Below, in pieces: positions 25,917-33,751 of a stretch of 64,000 nucleotides of DNA. Position 1 is the first letter of the stretch, and every line of letters begins with the position of its first letter. The stretch covers positions 186,001-250,000 of the forward strand of contig NZ_CANMAU010000004.1 in the NCBI RefSeq assembly GCF_947495925.1, in the 5' to 3' direction. The notes under the pieces were generated by a model that was not told the DNA's origin, did no database searches, and saw nothing but the letters and a program-made list of their open reading frames with translations. Made by a program: the position numbers and the translations under genes. This DNA comes from an uncultured Algibacter sp. GTDB lineage: Bacteria > Bacteroidota > Bacteroidia > Flavobacteriales > Flavobacteriaceae.

Positions 25917-28070
25917 ATGAACAAGCTAACCATATTACTAATTTTGTTATTCGCGTTCCATGTTCAGGGGCAATCAGTCATAAACGGCGTTGTTTTAAAT
26001 GAAAAAAAAGAACCCGTTGTTGGTGCTAATATTTATTTAGAAGGGACATATGATGGCGGCTCTACCGATATTAACGGAGCTTTCTCATTTACAACTACTG
26101 AGAAAGGTACACAAACGCTTTTAATTTCTTTTTTGTCTTATGAAACCTATACTATGGTTGGCGATGTGTCTTATATGAAGGACATATCTGTAAAGCTAAA
26201 GGCCGATGTCAATACTTTAGATGCCGTAGTACTATCGGCTGGTACTTTTTCAGCAGGAGATAATAGTAAAGTGAATGTGTTAAAACCTCTAGATGTTGTG
26301 ACTACAGCAAGTGCTTTGGGTGATTTTGTCGGCGCTTTACAGACCTTACCGGGTACAACTACTGTTGCAGAAGATGGTAGATTGTTTGTTCGTGGCGGTG
26401 ATGCTGAAGAAACCCAAATATTTATTGATGGAATTCGTGTATTTTCACCATACACTCCAACAACTAATAATATTCCATCAAGAGGGCGTTATTCTCCTTT
26501 TCTATTTGACGGGATTACTTTTTCAACAGGCGGTTATTCTGCAGAATATGGGCAGGCCTTATCTAGTGTATTGTTATTAAATACGATTGATGAACCAGAT
26601 CAAGAGAAAACAGATATTGGTATTATGAGTGTGGGAGGTGCATTAGGAAATACGCAGAAATGGGAGAAAAGTTCGGTGAGTGTAAACGCTTCATACATAA
26701 ATTTAGCACCTTATATTGCCTTATTTCCAGACAGGAATGATTGGATAAAACCGTATGAAATGGCTTCTGGGGAAACCGTTTTTAGAAAAAAAACTAACTC
26801 AGGACTTATAAAACTTTATGGTGCTTTTGACGCAACAAACTTTGAATTGATACAAGAGGATATTAATTACACAGATGGTTTACGATATAAACTGAATAAT
26901 AATAATTTCTATGTTAACGGGTCTTATCAAGGTGTTTTGAGTGATACGTGGACCATCTTTGGAGGGGCTAGTTATACGTTGGCTAATACAAAACAAAAAA
27001 TTATGCAGCGAAATATAAAGGATGTTAATAATGCATTTCATACCAAGTTGAAGTTAAAAAATAGAGTTAGTAATCGTTTTAAATTATACTTAGGAGCGGA
27101 GTTCTTTTCTACTGATTTTGAAGAAGAATACACCGATGATATGGTTGAGAATGTTGATTATGGGTATAATGATAATTTGGCGGCTGCCTTTGCTGAAGCC
27201 GATATTTTTATATCAAAAAACTTAGCCTTTAAAACGGGTTTAAGAGGAGAGTATAGTTCGGTATTTAAAGATTTTACATTGGCGCCTAGAGTATCACTGG
27301 CCTATAAGTTGTCTCCTAAAAGTCAACTGTCTTTGGCATATGGAAATTTTTATCAGAACCCTTCTAGTAATATTTTAAAGTTTTCTCAAGATGTAAAGTC
27401 ACAGAACACGACACATTATATTATGAATTATCAATATAATGCAGATCGCAGAATATTTCGCGCGGAGGCCTATTATAAAAACTATGATGACTTAATAAAG
27501 TATGATGGCGAATTTCCAAGTTTTGCAAGTCGTTTTAATAATGCTGGATTTGGCTATGCAAAGGGTCTAGATTTTTTCTGGAGGGATAGTTACAGCGTTA
27601 AAAATTTTGATTATTGGTTAAGCTATTCTTTTTTGGATACCGAGCGCGATTATCAAAACTACCCTGAACAAGCACAACCAAATTTCGCGAATACCCATAA
27701 CTTATCTGTAGTTGGTAAATACTGGATTGAAAAGTTGCGTAGTCAAATTGGTTTTGCTTATGGTTTTGCTTCAGGACGAACATACACCAATCCAAATGAA
27801 CCTGGTTTTTTAAACGAAAAAACGAAGTCATATAATAGTTTAAGTTTAAACTGGGCTTATTTAATTAGTCCTCAAAAAATACTATACGCTTCAGTGAATA
27901 ATGCACTAGGGTTCAAAAATATAAATGGTTATCAATATGCAAACGCTCCTGACGCAAATGGTGATTTCGCTAGACGTGCTCTACAACCTGCAGCCGATCA
28001 GTTTTTCTTTGTTGGCTTCTTTTGGACGATTAGTGATGATAAAAAGAGTAATCAGTTGGATAATTTGTAG
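25917..28070 (+). CDS. TonB-dependent outer-membrane receptor
   Basis: A 717-residue receptor. A signal peptide (about 1-19) is followed by a carboxypeptidase-regulatory-like Ig domain (VINGVVLNEKKEPVVGANIY, about 20-100), then a plug domain (LQTLPGTTTVAEDGRLFVRGG, about 130-230) and a C-terminal beta-barrel ending in FFVGFFWTISDD and a short tail. It is shorter than SusC-type receptors (about 1000 residues) and no SusD gene follows, so it probably imports a metal chelate or other small ligand rather than a glycan. The ligand cannot be read. It is divergent from the ECF sigma operon. A stretch about 10 nt upstream (AAAAACTATTAAAACTG) resembles the repeated leader of the GH16 gene. Confidence 0.9.
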   Translation: MNKLTILLILLFAFHVQGQSVINGVVLNEKKEPVVGANIYLEGTYDGGSTDINGAFSFTTTEKGTQTLLISFLSYETYTMVGDVSYMKDISVKLKADVNTLDAVVLSAGTFSAGDNSKVNVLKPLDVVTTASALGDFVGALQTLPGTTTVAEDGRLFVRGGDAEETQIFIDGIRVFSPYTPTTNNIPSRGRYSPFLFDGITFSTGGYSAEYGQALSSVLLLNTIDEPDQEKTDIGIMSVGGALGNTQKWEKSSVSVNASYINLAPYIALFPDRNDWIKPYEMASGETVFRKKTNSGLIKLYGAFDATNFELIQEDINYTDGLRYKLNNNNFYVNGSYQGVLSDTWTIFGGASYTLANTKQKIMQRNIKDVNNAFHTKLKLKNRVSNRFKLYLGAEFFSTDFEEEYTDDMVENVDYGYNDNLAAAFAEADIFISKNLAFKTGLRGEYSSVFKDFTLAPRVSLAYKLSPKSQLSLAYGNFYQNPSSNILKFSQDVKSQNTTHYIMNYQYNADRRIFRAEAYYKNYDDLIKYDGEFPSFASRFNNAGFGYAKGLDFFWRDSYSVKNFDYWLSYSFLDTERDYQNYPEQAQPNFANTHNLSVVGKYWIEKLRSQIGFAYGFASGRTYTNPNEPGFLNEKTKSYNSLSLNWAYLISPQKILYASVNNALGFKNINGYQYANAPDANGDFARRALQPAADQFFFVGFFWTISDDKKSNQLDNL

Positions 28071-28155
28071 AGCAAGAAGTTTAGTCAGATTTTACAATGG
28101 TTGTAACAAGAACCCTTTTAGTTCGTCATTCCAGTATAATCAAAACTAAACGTAA

Positions 28156-28845
28156 ATGTATTCAAACAAAACACTAGGTAGACTTGCTGGCTTATTTTTT
28201 TTAGTTCTTGCTGTTACAGGAATATTTGCAGAATTTTTTGTTAGACAAAAACTCTTTGTTCCTGGTGATTTTTCGGCGACAACCGAAAATATTATTAATA
28301 ACCAATGGCTTTTTCGCTTAGGTTTTATTAGTGACCTGATCATGTCAACTGCATTTTTTGTATATGCTTTTATATTATATGTGATTTTTAAAAATGTAAG
28401 TAAGAGTGTGTCATTGTTTATGTTATTGTGCGTGGTTATTTCTGTGGCCATGTATTGTCAAAATATGTTAAATCAGTTTTCTGCTTTGGAGTTTTTGATC
28501 AATACAGAATATTCAGTTGCTTTTAATAATGAACAGCTTAAATCATTGTCGTCATACTATTTTAATATACATGGACATGGTTATTTAGTAAATCAGATAT
28601 TTTATGGACTTTATTTGTTTCCTCTTGGGTACATGATTTTTAAGTCTGGTTTGGTTCCTAAAATCATAGGTGTATTTTTAATTTTAGGATGTATAGGAGA
28701 TTTAATAGATTTTGTTGTACACTTTTTATACCCTGGAACCCATTCCGTATTACTAAACAATATAACAATCCCTGCAGATATTGGTGAAATTTCACTTTGT
28801 TTATGGTTAATTATTATGGGAGTTAAGAATAAGACTATTCAATAA
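28156..28845 (+). CDS. DUF4386 family membrane protein
   Basis: A 229-residue integral membrane protein with six predicted helices. It begins KTLGRLAGLFFLVLAVTGIF and contains a conserved-looking loop (FNIHGHGYLVNQIFYGLYLFPLGYMIFKSG) near the fifth helix, consistent with the DUF4386 family. The family has no established function. It is 85 nt downstream of the receptor, reads the same way and is followed by a 462-nt non-coding stretch. There is no strong sign that it belongs to the receptor unit. Confidence 0.75.
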   Translation: MYSNKTLGRLAGLFFLVLAVTGIFAEFFVRQKLFVPGDFSATTENIINNQWLFRLGFISDLIMSTAFFVYAFILYVIFKNVSKSVSLFMLLCVVISVAMYCQNMLNQFSALEFLINTEYSVAFNNEQLKSLSSYYFNIHGHGYLVNQIFYGLYLFPLGYMIFKSGLVPKIIGVFLILGCIGDLIDFVVHFLYPGTHSVLLNNITIPADIGEISLCLWLIIMGVKNKTIQ

Positions 28846-29307
28846 TGAGGTCCAAAAATTTAAGACTTCTTAGTATTCTTCCCGTTATATTTTTTTGTTT
28901 ATTATAACCAATAAAACTTTTGGATACACTTTAAATTAAACTGGAGAACAGAAAAATTTGCATCGTTACCTGCAACAATCATTTTTATTTCAAGAACTTT
29001 TTTTAATTCATTAATAGCTGTAAAGGAACCATTTTCACTAGTTGCTACTGAGTCGAAAGACGATATTCTAGACGCTTTAATTTGTCGAAATAATAAATAA
29101 GAAGGAAAACTTAAAAAGTTCAGAGTAGCGAAAACCTTCGAATCTCTTTAACCATTTATTTGGTTTCAGAAAATTAGTAAATTATTATATTATCAGTAAA
29201 TCATGTATTTTTTGAGATATGATAAATATCATAGTTATTTTTATGATAATATGATAATTTTATTTCACCAAATTAAACGGTAGTTATAAATTAGTAAATA
29301 GAATATC
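28846..29307. other. 462-nt intergenic stretch
   Basis: No convincing gene. On the minus strand a frame of about 78 codons (roughly 28903-29140) is open and contains TSENGSFTAINELKKVLEIK, but it has no ATG before an internal one near its end and no upstream signal. It may be a decayed fragment or chance. The right end carries the Fnr-like palindrome at 29219-29232 and the -7 element at 29255-29262 that serve the tonB-like gene. The remainder is A+T-rich sequence without clear structure. Confidence 0.5.
29219..29232 (+). promoter_or_regulatory. Crp/Fnr-type operator upstream of tonB-like gene
   Basis: ATGATAAATATCAT has perfect 6-nt arms and fits the ATGAY-N4-RTCAT pattern found upstream of ccoI, ccoS and hemN. 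Its centre (29225.5) is 29.5 nt from the first base of TAATTTTA (29255-29262), a 7/8 match to the -7 consensus. The other three promoters show identical spacing. Confidence 0.5.
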
Positions 29308-30033
29308 ATGGAAGCTAAAAAGAACCCACAACTAGAGATAGGAAGAAATAGTGGCATCTATTTTGCTATCGGGTTAAATTTAATGTTGCTTTTATCTTGG
29401 CAAGTTTTAGAGTTTAAAACTTATGAACAGGATGAAATCGAAATCGGTATTGTTGATATGCAAAGCGAGTTTGAAGAAGAAATACCAATTTTAAATACTG
29501 AACTTCCACCACCTCCACCGCCCCCTGCTGTGGTTAGTGAGTCTGTTCAGGTGGTTGAAGATACAGAAGAGGTTGAAGAAACTATTATTGAAAGTACAGA
29601 GATTACTCAGGAAACGGCAATAGCAGAGCCTGTCGAGGTTAGTGAAGTTGTTGTTGAGGAAATAGAGGAAGAGGTGCAGGTAGCTTTTGCTGTTATTGAA
29701 GAGGTTCCTGTATTTCCTGGCTGTGAAGGTTTGTCTAAGTTACAGACAAAACAATGCTTTCAAAAGAAAATGCAAGAACATGTTGCTAAGCATTTTAATT
29801 ATCCGCAAATGGCATTGGATATGGGAATGCAAGGACGAGTTTCAGTTGTGTTTATAATTGACTCCAAAGGGTATATTACTGGAGTTAGATCCAGAGGACC
29901 GGATGAAATTTTAGAAAAAGAGGCTGAAAGAATTATAAAAAAAATACCTCAAATGAAACCTGGTAAACAACGCGGTAAACCTGTGAAAGTAACTTATGCT
30001 ATTCCCATCTTTTTTAAATTTCAGGAAGGTTAA
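29308..30033 (+). CDS. TonB-like energy transducer
   Basis: A 241-residue TonB-family protein. One N-terminal membrane helix (about 16-34) is followed by a periplasmic spacer with a proline run (ELPPPPPPPAVV) and a long Glu/Val-rich stretch (about 70-130). The C-terminal TonB domain opens with VPVFPGCEGL and ends VTYAIPIFFKFQ. The VPVFPGC motif is typical of Bacteroidetes TonB C-terminal domains. It transmits proton-motive force from ExbBD to outer-membrane receptors, and no exbB or exbD is in the window. The receptor at 25917 is a possible client. An Fnr-like site and a matching -7 element upstream suggest regulation together with the respiratory genes. A terminator follows. Confidence 0.9.
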   Translation: MEAKKNPQLEIGRNSGIYFAIGLNLMLLLSWQVLEFKTYEQDEIEIGIVDMQSEFEEEIPILNTELPPPPPPPAVVSESVQVVEDTEEVEETIIESTEITQETAIAEPVEVSEVVVEEIEEEVQVAFAVIEEVPVFPGCEGLSKLQTKQCFQKKMQEHVAKHFNYPQMALDMGMQGRVSVVFIIDSKGYITGVRSRGPDEILEKEAERIIKKIPQMKPGKQRGKPVKVTYAIPIFFKFQEG

Positions 30034-30068
30034 TTCTGTTTTTGAAAAAGGTTTGTATCAATGTGAGT

Positions 30069-30103
30069 AAAGGCAGTTTAAAAGTATTTAGACTGCCTTT
30101 TTC
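30069..30103 (+). terminator. rho-independent terminator after tonB-like gene
   Basis: AAAGGCAGT (30069-30077) pairs with ACTGCCTTT (30092-30100), with further A/T pairing inside the loop, and a T-rich tail follows. It lies 36 nt after the stop codon. Confidence 0.8.
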
Positions 30104-30224
30104 TATACGTTAGGTTTAATTTCACAGTTCATCTTAGATATTTGACAATTCAGAAAGTCTGTTTTCTTATAGCTTGGTTTAATAGGGATATTTGTTTCAT
30201 CAAAATAACTTAAAAACATTTATC

Positions 30225-30848
30225 ATGAAACATTTAATCATTATTAGTACACTTTTAATTTCAGTTTGCCTTAATGCTCAAACAAGCTATGAGAAGGGAA
30301 TGCAAAAAGCTTTTGGGCTATGGCAATCGAACGAGTCAGCGGAAGCTTCAAACCTTTTTGAACGCATTGCAAGTGCGGAATCCGATAATTGGCTACCGTT
30401 ATACTATGCCGCACAAATAAACATTACTTTAAGTTTTGGAGAACGAGATAAAGAGAAGTTATCGCAAAAACTAAGCAAAGCTCAAGATTTAATTAATGAT
30501 GCTACGGCAATTTCAAAAAACAATTCAGAAATTATGGTGCTCCAAGCTTTGTTACATACAGCCTGGGTCGCTTTTGATGGGGCTACATATGGCATGTCTT
30601 TATCTCCAAAAGTAGTAGGACTTTATACAAAGGCGTCCTTGATTGATCCTAATAATCCAAGAGTAGTATATTGTAAAGCAGAATGGGATATGGGAAGTGC
30701 CAAATATTTTGGGCAGGATACTGCACCGTTTTGTAAAGATTTAGAGCGTTCCATAGAACTTTTTGCTAACTTTAAACCAGAAACACCGTTTCATCCTAAT
30801 TGGGGAAAAGAAAGAGCAACGGAAATTTTTGAAACTTGCGAGAAATAG
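30225..30848 (+). CDS. exported helical-repeat (TPR-like) protein
   Basis: A 207-residue protein with a signal peptide (MKHLIIISTLLISVCLNAQ) and an all-helical mature part. It reads like TPR repeats: KAFGLWQSNESAEASNLFERIASAE, WLPLYYAAQINI, AQDLINDATAISKNNSEIMVLQALLHT and LYTKASLIDPNNPRVVYCKA. A longer frame begins at 30192, but its first 11 residues are not part of a signal peptide, so the start at 30225 is preferred. It precedes the LytS-like kinase by 23 nt and probably shares its transcript. Function unknown; a periplasmic scaffold or sensor accessory is possible. Confidence 0.75.
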   Translation: MKHLIIISTLLISVCLNAQTSYEKGMQKAFGLWQSNESAEASNLFERIASAESDNWLPLYYAAQINITLSFGERDKEKLSQKLSKAQDLINDATAISKNNSEIMVLQALLHTAWVAFDGATYGMSLSPKVVGLYTKASLIDPNNPRVVYCKAEWDMGSAKYFGQDTAPFCKDLERSIELFANFKPETPFHPNWGKERATEIFETCEK

Positions 30849-30871
30849 GATAACTGATTAATAATTATATA

Positions 30872-32209
30872 ATGTCAAAACAATTGAAAAATATCATTCT
30901 TACCATAGTAATAGGCTTTGTTGTGTTTATTATTGGTAACGTTTTTGAAAACGGTTTTACCTTTGACAGTAGTCAAGAGTTTTTCGAGATTTTGGCATTT
31001 TATCAGTTGTATTCTTTTGTTCTTGGATATTCTAATATGGCTTTTTTTGGGTATCTGGCAACTAAAGCATGGAAAAAGAATGATACTTTAAAGCGCATTA
31101 TTATTGGTTTTATTGGTGCGGTGGTAATTACCTTATTAGGGTTGTTTTTATTAAGAATAGTAACTACAGTGATTTATTTTGGAGTTCCTTTTGAAGACTT
31201 TATAGCAAGAGAACGATTTAAGTATTATCACTTTGGTCTCATAATTACTTTATTAATAATTGCAGTTTTTCACGCTATTTATTTTTACAATCGCTACCAA
31301 CAAAATAGAATAAAAGAGCAAAAAGTAATCGCAGGTACAGCAAGTGCTAAGTTCGATGCTTTAAAAAATCAGTTAGACCCGCACTTTTTGTTTAATAGTC
31401 TTAATGTTTTGACTAGTCTTATAGAAGAAAATCCAAATAGTGCGCAAAAGTTTACTACGTCACTTTCAAAAGTGTATCGGTATGTATTAGAACAAAAAAA
31501 CAAAGCACTAGTTACGGTAGATGAAGAGCTTAAGTTTGCCAAGACTTATATGTCCTTATTGAAAATGCGCTTTGAGGATAGCATTATATTTAGTGCTCCA
31601 GAAAAATCTACAAACCCAGAGAGTAAAGTGGTACCATTATCATTACAGCTATTACTAGAAAATGCGGTGAAACACAATATGGTAACAGCATCAAAACCGT
31701 TGCATATTAAGATCTATGAGAATAATAACAACCTTATTGTAGAGAATAATTTGCAGCCCAAACAAATAGTTAAAAAGAGTAGTGGTGTAGGTTTGAGTAA
31801 TATCCAACAGCGCTATAATTTGTTAACAGATAAAAAAGTTAATATCATAAAAGAAGCTAAGCGCTTTGCTGTTGCAGTGCCTATGCTTACAAAACAAGTG
31901 TCAATAATGAAATCACAATCAAAACCAGAAATAGATGATAATTATATACGTGCGCGCAAGCACGTAGAAGAACTAAAAGGCTTTTATTACAGCCTGGGAT
32001 CTTACTGCTTGGTTATTCCTTTTTTAATATTCGTTAACCTTAAAACCGTGCCGCAGTTTCATTGGTTTTGGTTCCCAATGTTTGGTTGGGGGTTAGGATT
32101 AGTTATTCAGGGTTTTAGGGTTTTTGTCGATGGAGGAGGCTTTGGAAGAAGCTGGGAGAAAAGGAAGATTGAGAAGTATATGGAAGAGGAAAAAAAGAAT
32201 TGGGATTAA
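30872..32209 (+). CDS. LytS/AlgZ-type histidine kinase with C-terminal 2TM domain
   Basis: A 445-residue protein. Four N-terminal membrane helices (about 8-26, 40-64, 74-100 and 121-140) precede a His_kinase domain with FDALKNQLDPHFLFNSLNVL (H171) and an ATP-binding part (LSLQLLLENAVKHN, then SSGVGLSNIQQRYNLL). An unusual C-terminal 2TM domain (about 352-445: YIRARKHVEELKGFYYSL, two helices, then GRSWEKRKIEKYMEEE) completes it. The same 2TM unit is repeated as two separate proteins immediately downstream, followed by the LytTR response regulator. The chain thus has six membrane helices, with the catalytic core between two membrane domains. Signal unknown. Confidence 0.9.
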   Translation: MSKQLKNIILTIVIGFVVFIIGNVFENGFTFDSSQEFFEILAFYQLYSFVLGYSNMAFFGYLATKAWKKNDTLKRIIIGFIGAVVITLLGLFLLRIVTTVIYFGVPFEDFIARERFKYYHFGLIITLLIIAVFHAIYFYNRYQQNRIKEQKVIAGTASAKFDALKNQLDPHFLFNSLNVLTSLIEENPNSAQKFTTSLSKVYRYVLEQKNKALVTVDEELKFAKTYMSLLKMRFEDSIIFSAPEKSTNPESKVVPLSLQLLLENAVKHNMVTASKPLHIKIYENNNNLIVENNLQPKQIVKKSSGVGLSNIQQRYNLLTDKKVNIIKEAKRFAVAVPMLTKQVSIMKSQSKPEIDDNYIRARKHVEELKGFYYSLGSYCLVIPFLIFVNLKTVPQFHWFWFPMFGWGLGLVIQGFRVFVDGGGFGRSWEKRKIEKYMEEEKKNWD

Positions 32210-32222
32210 AATATTTAAAATT

Positions 32223-32558
32223 ATGGAAAATCGAGATTTAGAACAATATAATAAATCGTATCAAAAAGAAGATGCGTATTTAAGAGCCGAAAAACGAGTA
32301 AAGGAACTTAAAGGATTTTATTGGCATGCTTTCTGGTATGGCGTTGTAAATATATTCATTATTGGTATGATAGTTTTTAACGGCGGTTCTTTTTGGAATT
32401 TTGGCACTTTTGCAACACCTATTTTTTGGGGAATCGGTTTGGGGATTCATGCGTTATGTATTTTTGGTAAAAACTTAGTTTTGGGTAAGTCTTGGGAGGA
32501 TCGAAAAATTAGAGAATACATGGAGAAGGATGGAAGGGAAAGTCGTAAATACCAATAG
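32223..32558 (+). CDS. 2TM domain protein, copy 1
   Basis: A 111-residue protein consisting of one 2TM domain: YLRAEKRVKELKGFYWHAFWYGVVN, a first helix, a short loop with FWNFGTFATPIFWGIGLGIHAL, and the closing GKSWEDRKIREYMEK. This is the same order of motifs as at the C-terminus of the kinase just upstream and in copy 2. The frame is open further upstream (to 32124), but the start at 32223 gives the domain boundary seen in the paralogues and lies 13 nt after the kinase stop. I infer interaction with the kinase membrane domain through the shared fold. Confidence 0.82.
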   Translation: MENRDLEQYNKSYQKEDAYLRAEKRVKELKGFYWHAFWYGVVNIFIIGMIVFNGGSFWNFGTFATPIFWGIGLGIHALCIFGKNLVLGKSWEDRKIREYMEKDGRESRKYQ

Positions 32559-32560
32559 TT

Positions 32561-32872
32561 ATGGAGGAGCATAAAGAACAAAGTTATATTCGAGCTAAGA
32601 AAAGAGTTAAAAAGTTAAAAATATTTTACTTTCATTTGATTGGATATATAGTGTCTGTTGTATTGCTCTGCTATAATCTGTGGATTGTGGCCGGACCGTA
32701 TAAAGATTTCTTCATTTGGTTTAATATTATTATTATGATTGCTTGGGGAATCATTATGGTATTCCATGCATTACATGTTTTTAAAGGGAAATCTTTTTTT
32801 ACAAAGAACTGGGAGGAGAAAAAAGTTCGGGAGTATATGAATGAGAAAACGAAAACGACTAAATGGGAATAA
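32561..32872 (+). CDS. 2TM domain protein, copy 2
   Basis: A 103-residue paralogue of the preceding gene, starting 2 nt after its stop. It keeps YIRAKKRVKKLKIFYFHLIGYIVSV at the front, IAWGIIMVFHALHVF in the second helix and TKNWEEKKVREYMNE at the end. It is the third 2TM unit in a row after the kinase C-terminus and copy 1. It ends 7 nt before the response regulator, so all four proteins come from one transcript. No enzymatic residues are evident. Confidence 0.82.
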   Translation: MEEHKEQSYIRAKKRVKKLKIFYFHLIGYIVSVVLLCYNLWIVAGPYKDFFIWFNIIIMIAWGIIMVFHALHVFKGKSFFTKNWEEKKVREYMNEKTKTTKWE

Positions 32873-32879
32873 TATAATT

Positions 32880-33635
32880 ATGAAAGTTTTAATAATAGAA
32901 GATGAAAAACCATCAGCAAGGCGTTTACAACGTATGCTGAAAAATTTAGACTTATCGGCTGAGGTTATGTTACATTCTGTCGAAGAATCAATAAACTGGT
33001 TTCAAAATAACGAGCATCCAGATTTAATATTTCTTGATATCCAACTAAGTGATGGCTTATCTTTTGAAATATTTGAAATCATTGATATTAAGTCGGCTAT
33101 AATTTTTACAACCGCTTATGATGAGTATGCACTTCAGGCTTTTAAATTAAATAGTATTGATTATTTACTTAAGCCAATTGACGATGACGATTTGGAAGTA
33201 GCTGTGCAAAAGTATAAAGAACGAACTCCTCCGAAACAAGCTGTAACTCTAGACTTTAATGACATTAAAAAATTACTTGTAAACCCTATTGATAGGGAAT
33301 ATAAAAAGCGGTTTTCAGTAAAAGTAGGTCAACATTTAAAGCTTATAAATGTTGATGATATAGAGTGTTTTTATAGCGAAAATAAAGGGACATATTTACA
33401 TACAACGGGAGGTCGAAACTATCTTGTTGACTCTACTCTAGATCATTTAAAGGATGAACTAGAACCTCAAAGTTTTTTTCGTATTAACAGGAAGTTCTTC
33501 GTTAATATTAATGCCATAAAAGATATGGTGAGCTATACCAATTCACGTTTGCAAATAAAATTAAACTCTTTTAATGAGCAAGACGTTGTTGTAGCTCGTG
33601 AACGGGTTAAAAGTTTCAAGGCTTGGCTAGAATAG
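32880..33635 (+). CDS. LytTR-family response regulator
   Basis: A 251-residue regulator. The receiver domain (KVLIIEDEKPSARRL) has phosphoacceptor D53 in DLIFLDIQ and a conserved lysine in YLLKPID. The C-terminal LytTR DNA-binding domain (about 145-251) contains IECFYSENKGTYLHT and FFRINRKFFVN. The frame extends upstream to 32841, but the start at 32880 gives the standard receiver N-terminus. It is the last gene of the kinase / 2TM / 2TM operon and the obvious partner of the LytS-like kinase. Target promoters cannot be identified. Confidence 0.93.
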   Translation: MKVLIIEDEKPSARRLQRMLKNLDLSAEVMLHSVEESINWFQNNEHPDLIFLDIQLSDGLSFEIFEIIDIKSAIIFTTAYDEYALQAFKLNSIDYLLKPIDDDDLEVAVQKYKERTPPKQAVTLDFNDIKKLLVNPIDREYKKRFSVKVGQHLKLINVDDIECFYSENKGTYLHTTGGRNYLVDSTLDHLKDELEPQSFFRINRKFFVNINAIKDMVSYTNSRLQIKLNSFNEQDVVVARERVKSFKAWLE

Positions 33636-33676
33636 TTTAATGTCTTGGTTTTGTTTAATTCAGGATTTTTAATTTT

Positions 33677-33706
33677 ATACCTTCTATACCTTCTATACCT
33701 TCTATA
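33677..33706 (+). repeat. 9-bp tandem repeat in the GH16 leader region
   Basis: ATACCTTCT occurs three times in succession (33677-33703), followed by a partial ATA. With the 10-bp array just downstream, it fills the space between the response regulator and the glycosidase. Slippage at such arrays can alter promoter or leader spacing. Confidence 0.8.
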
Positions 33707-33724
33707 GTTTTTATTAGTTTTGTA

Positions 33725-33751
33725 AAAAACTATTAAAAACTATTAAAAACT
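33725..33751 (+). repeat. 10-bp tandem repeat directly before the GH16 start codon
   Basis: AAAAACTATT is repeated at 33725 and 33735, and a third partial copy (AAAAACT) runs into the ATG at 33752. A related AAAAACTATTAAAAC lies in the leader of the receptor gene at 25917. The array occupies the ribosome-binding region, so copy number could affect translation. Confidence 0.75.

Noticed and set aside
28903-29140. Minus-strand open frame of about 78 codons in the 462-nt gap
   Set aside because: No ATG near its beginning, no ribosome-binding signal and no recognisable family. Recorded only as a possible remnant.
30141-30177. TTTG and TAGCTTGG upstream of the helical-repeat gene considered as a promoter
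   Set aside because: The spacer is 25 nt and the -7 element is imperfect, so the match is too weak to list.
33677-33751. Short repeats considered as a CRISPR array
   Set aside because: Units of 9 and 10 bp are directly adjacent with no spacers, and no cas gene is present.
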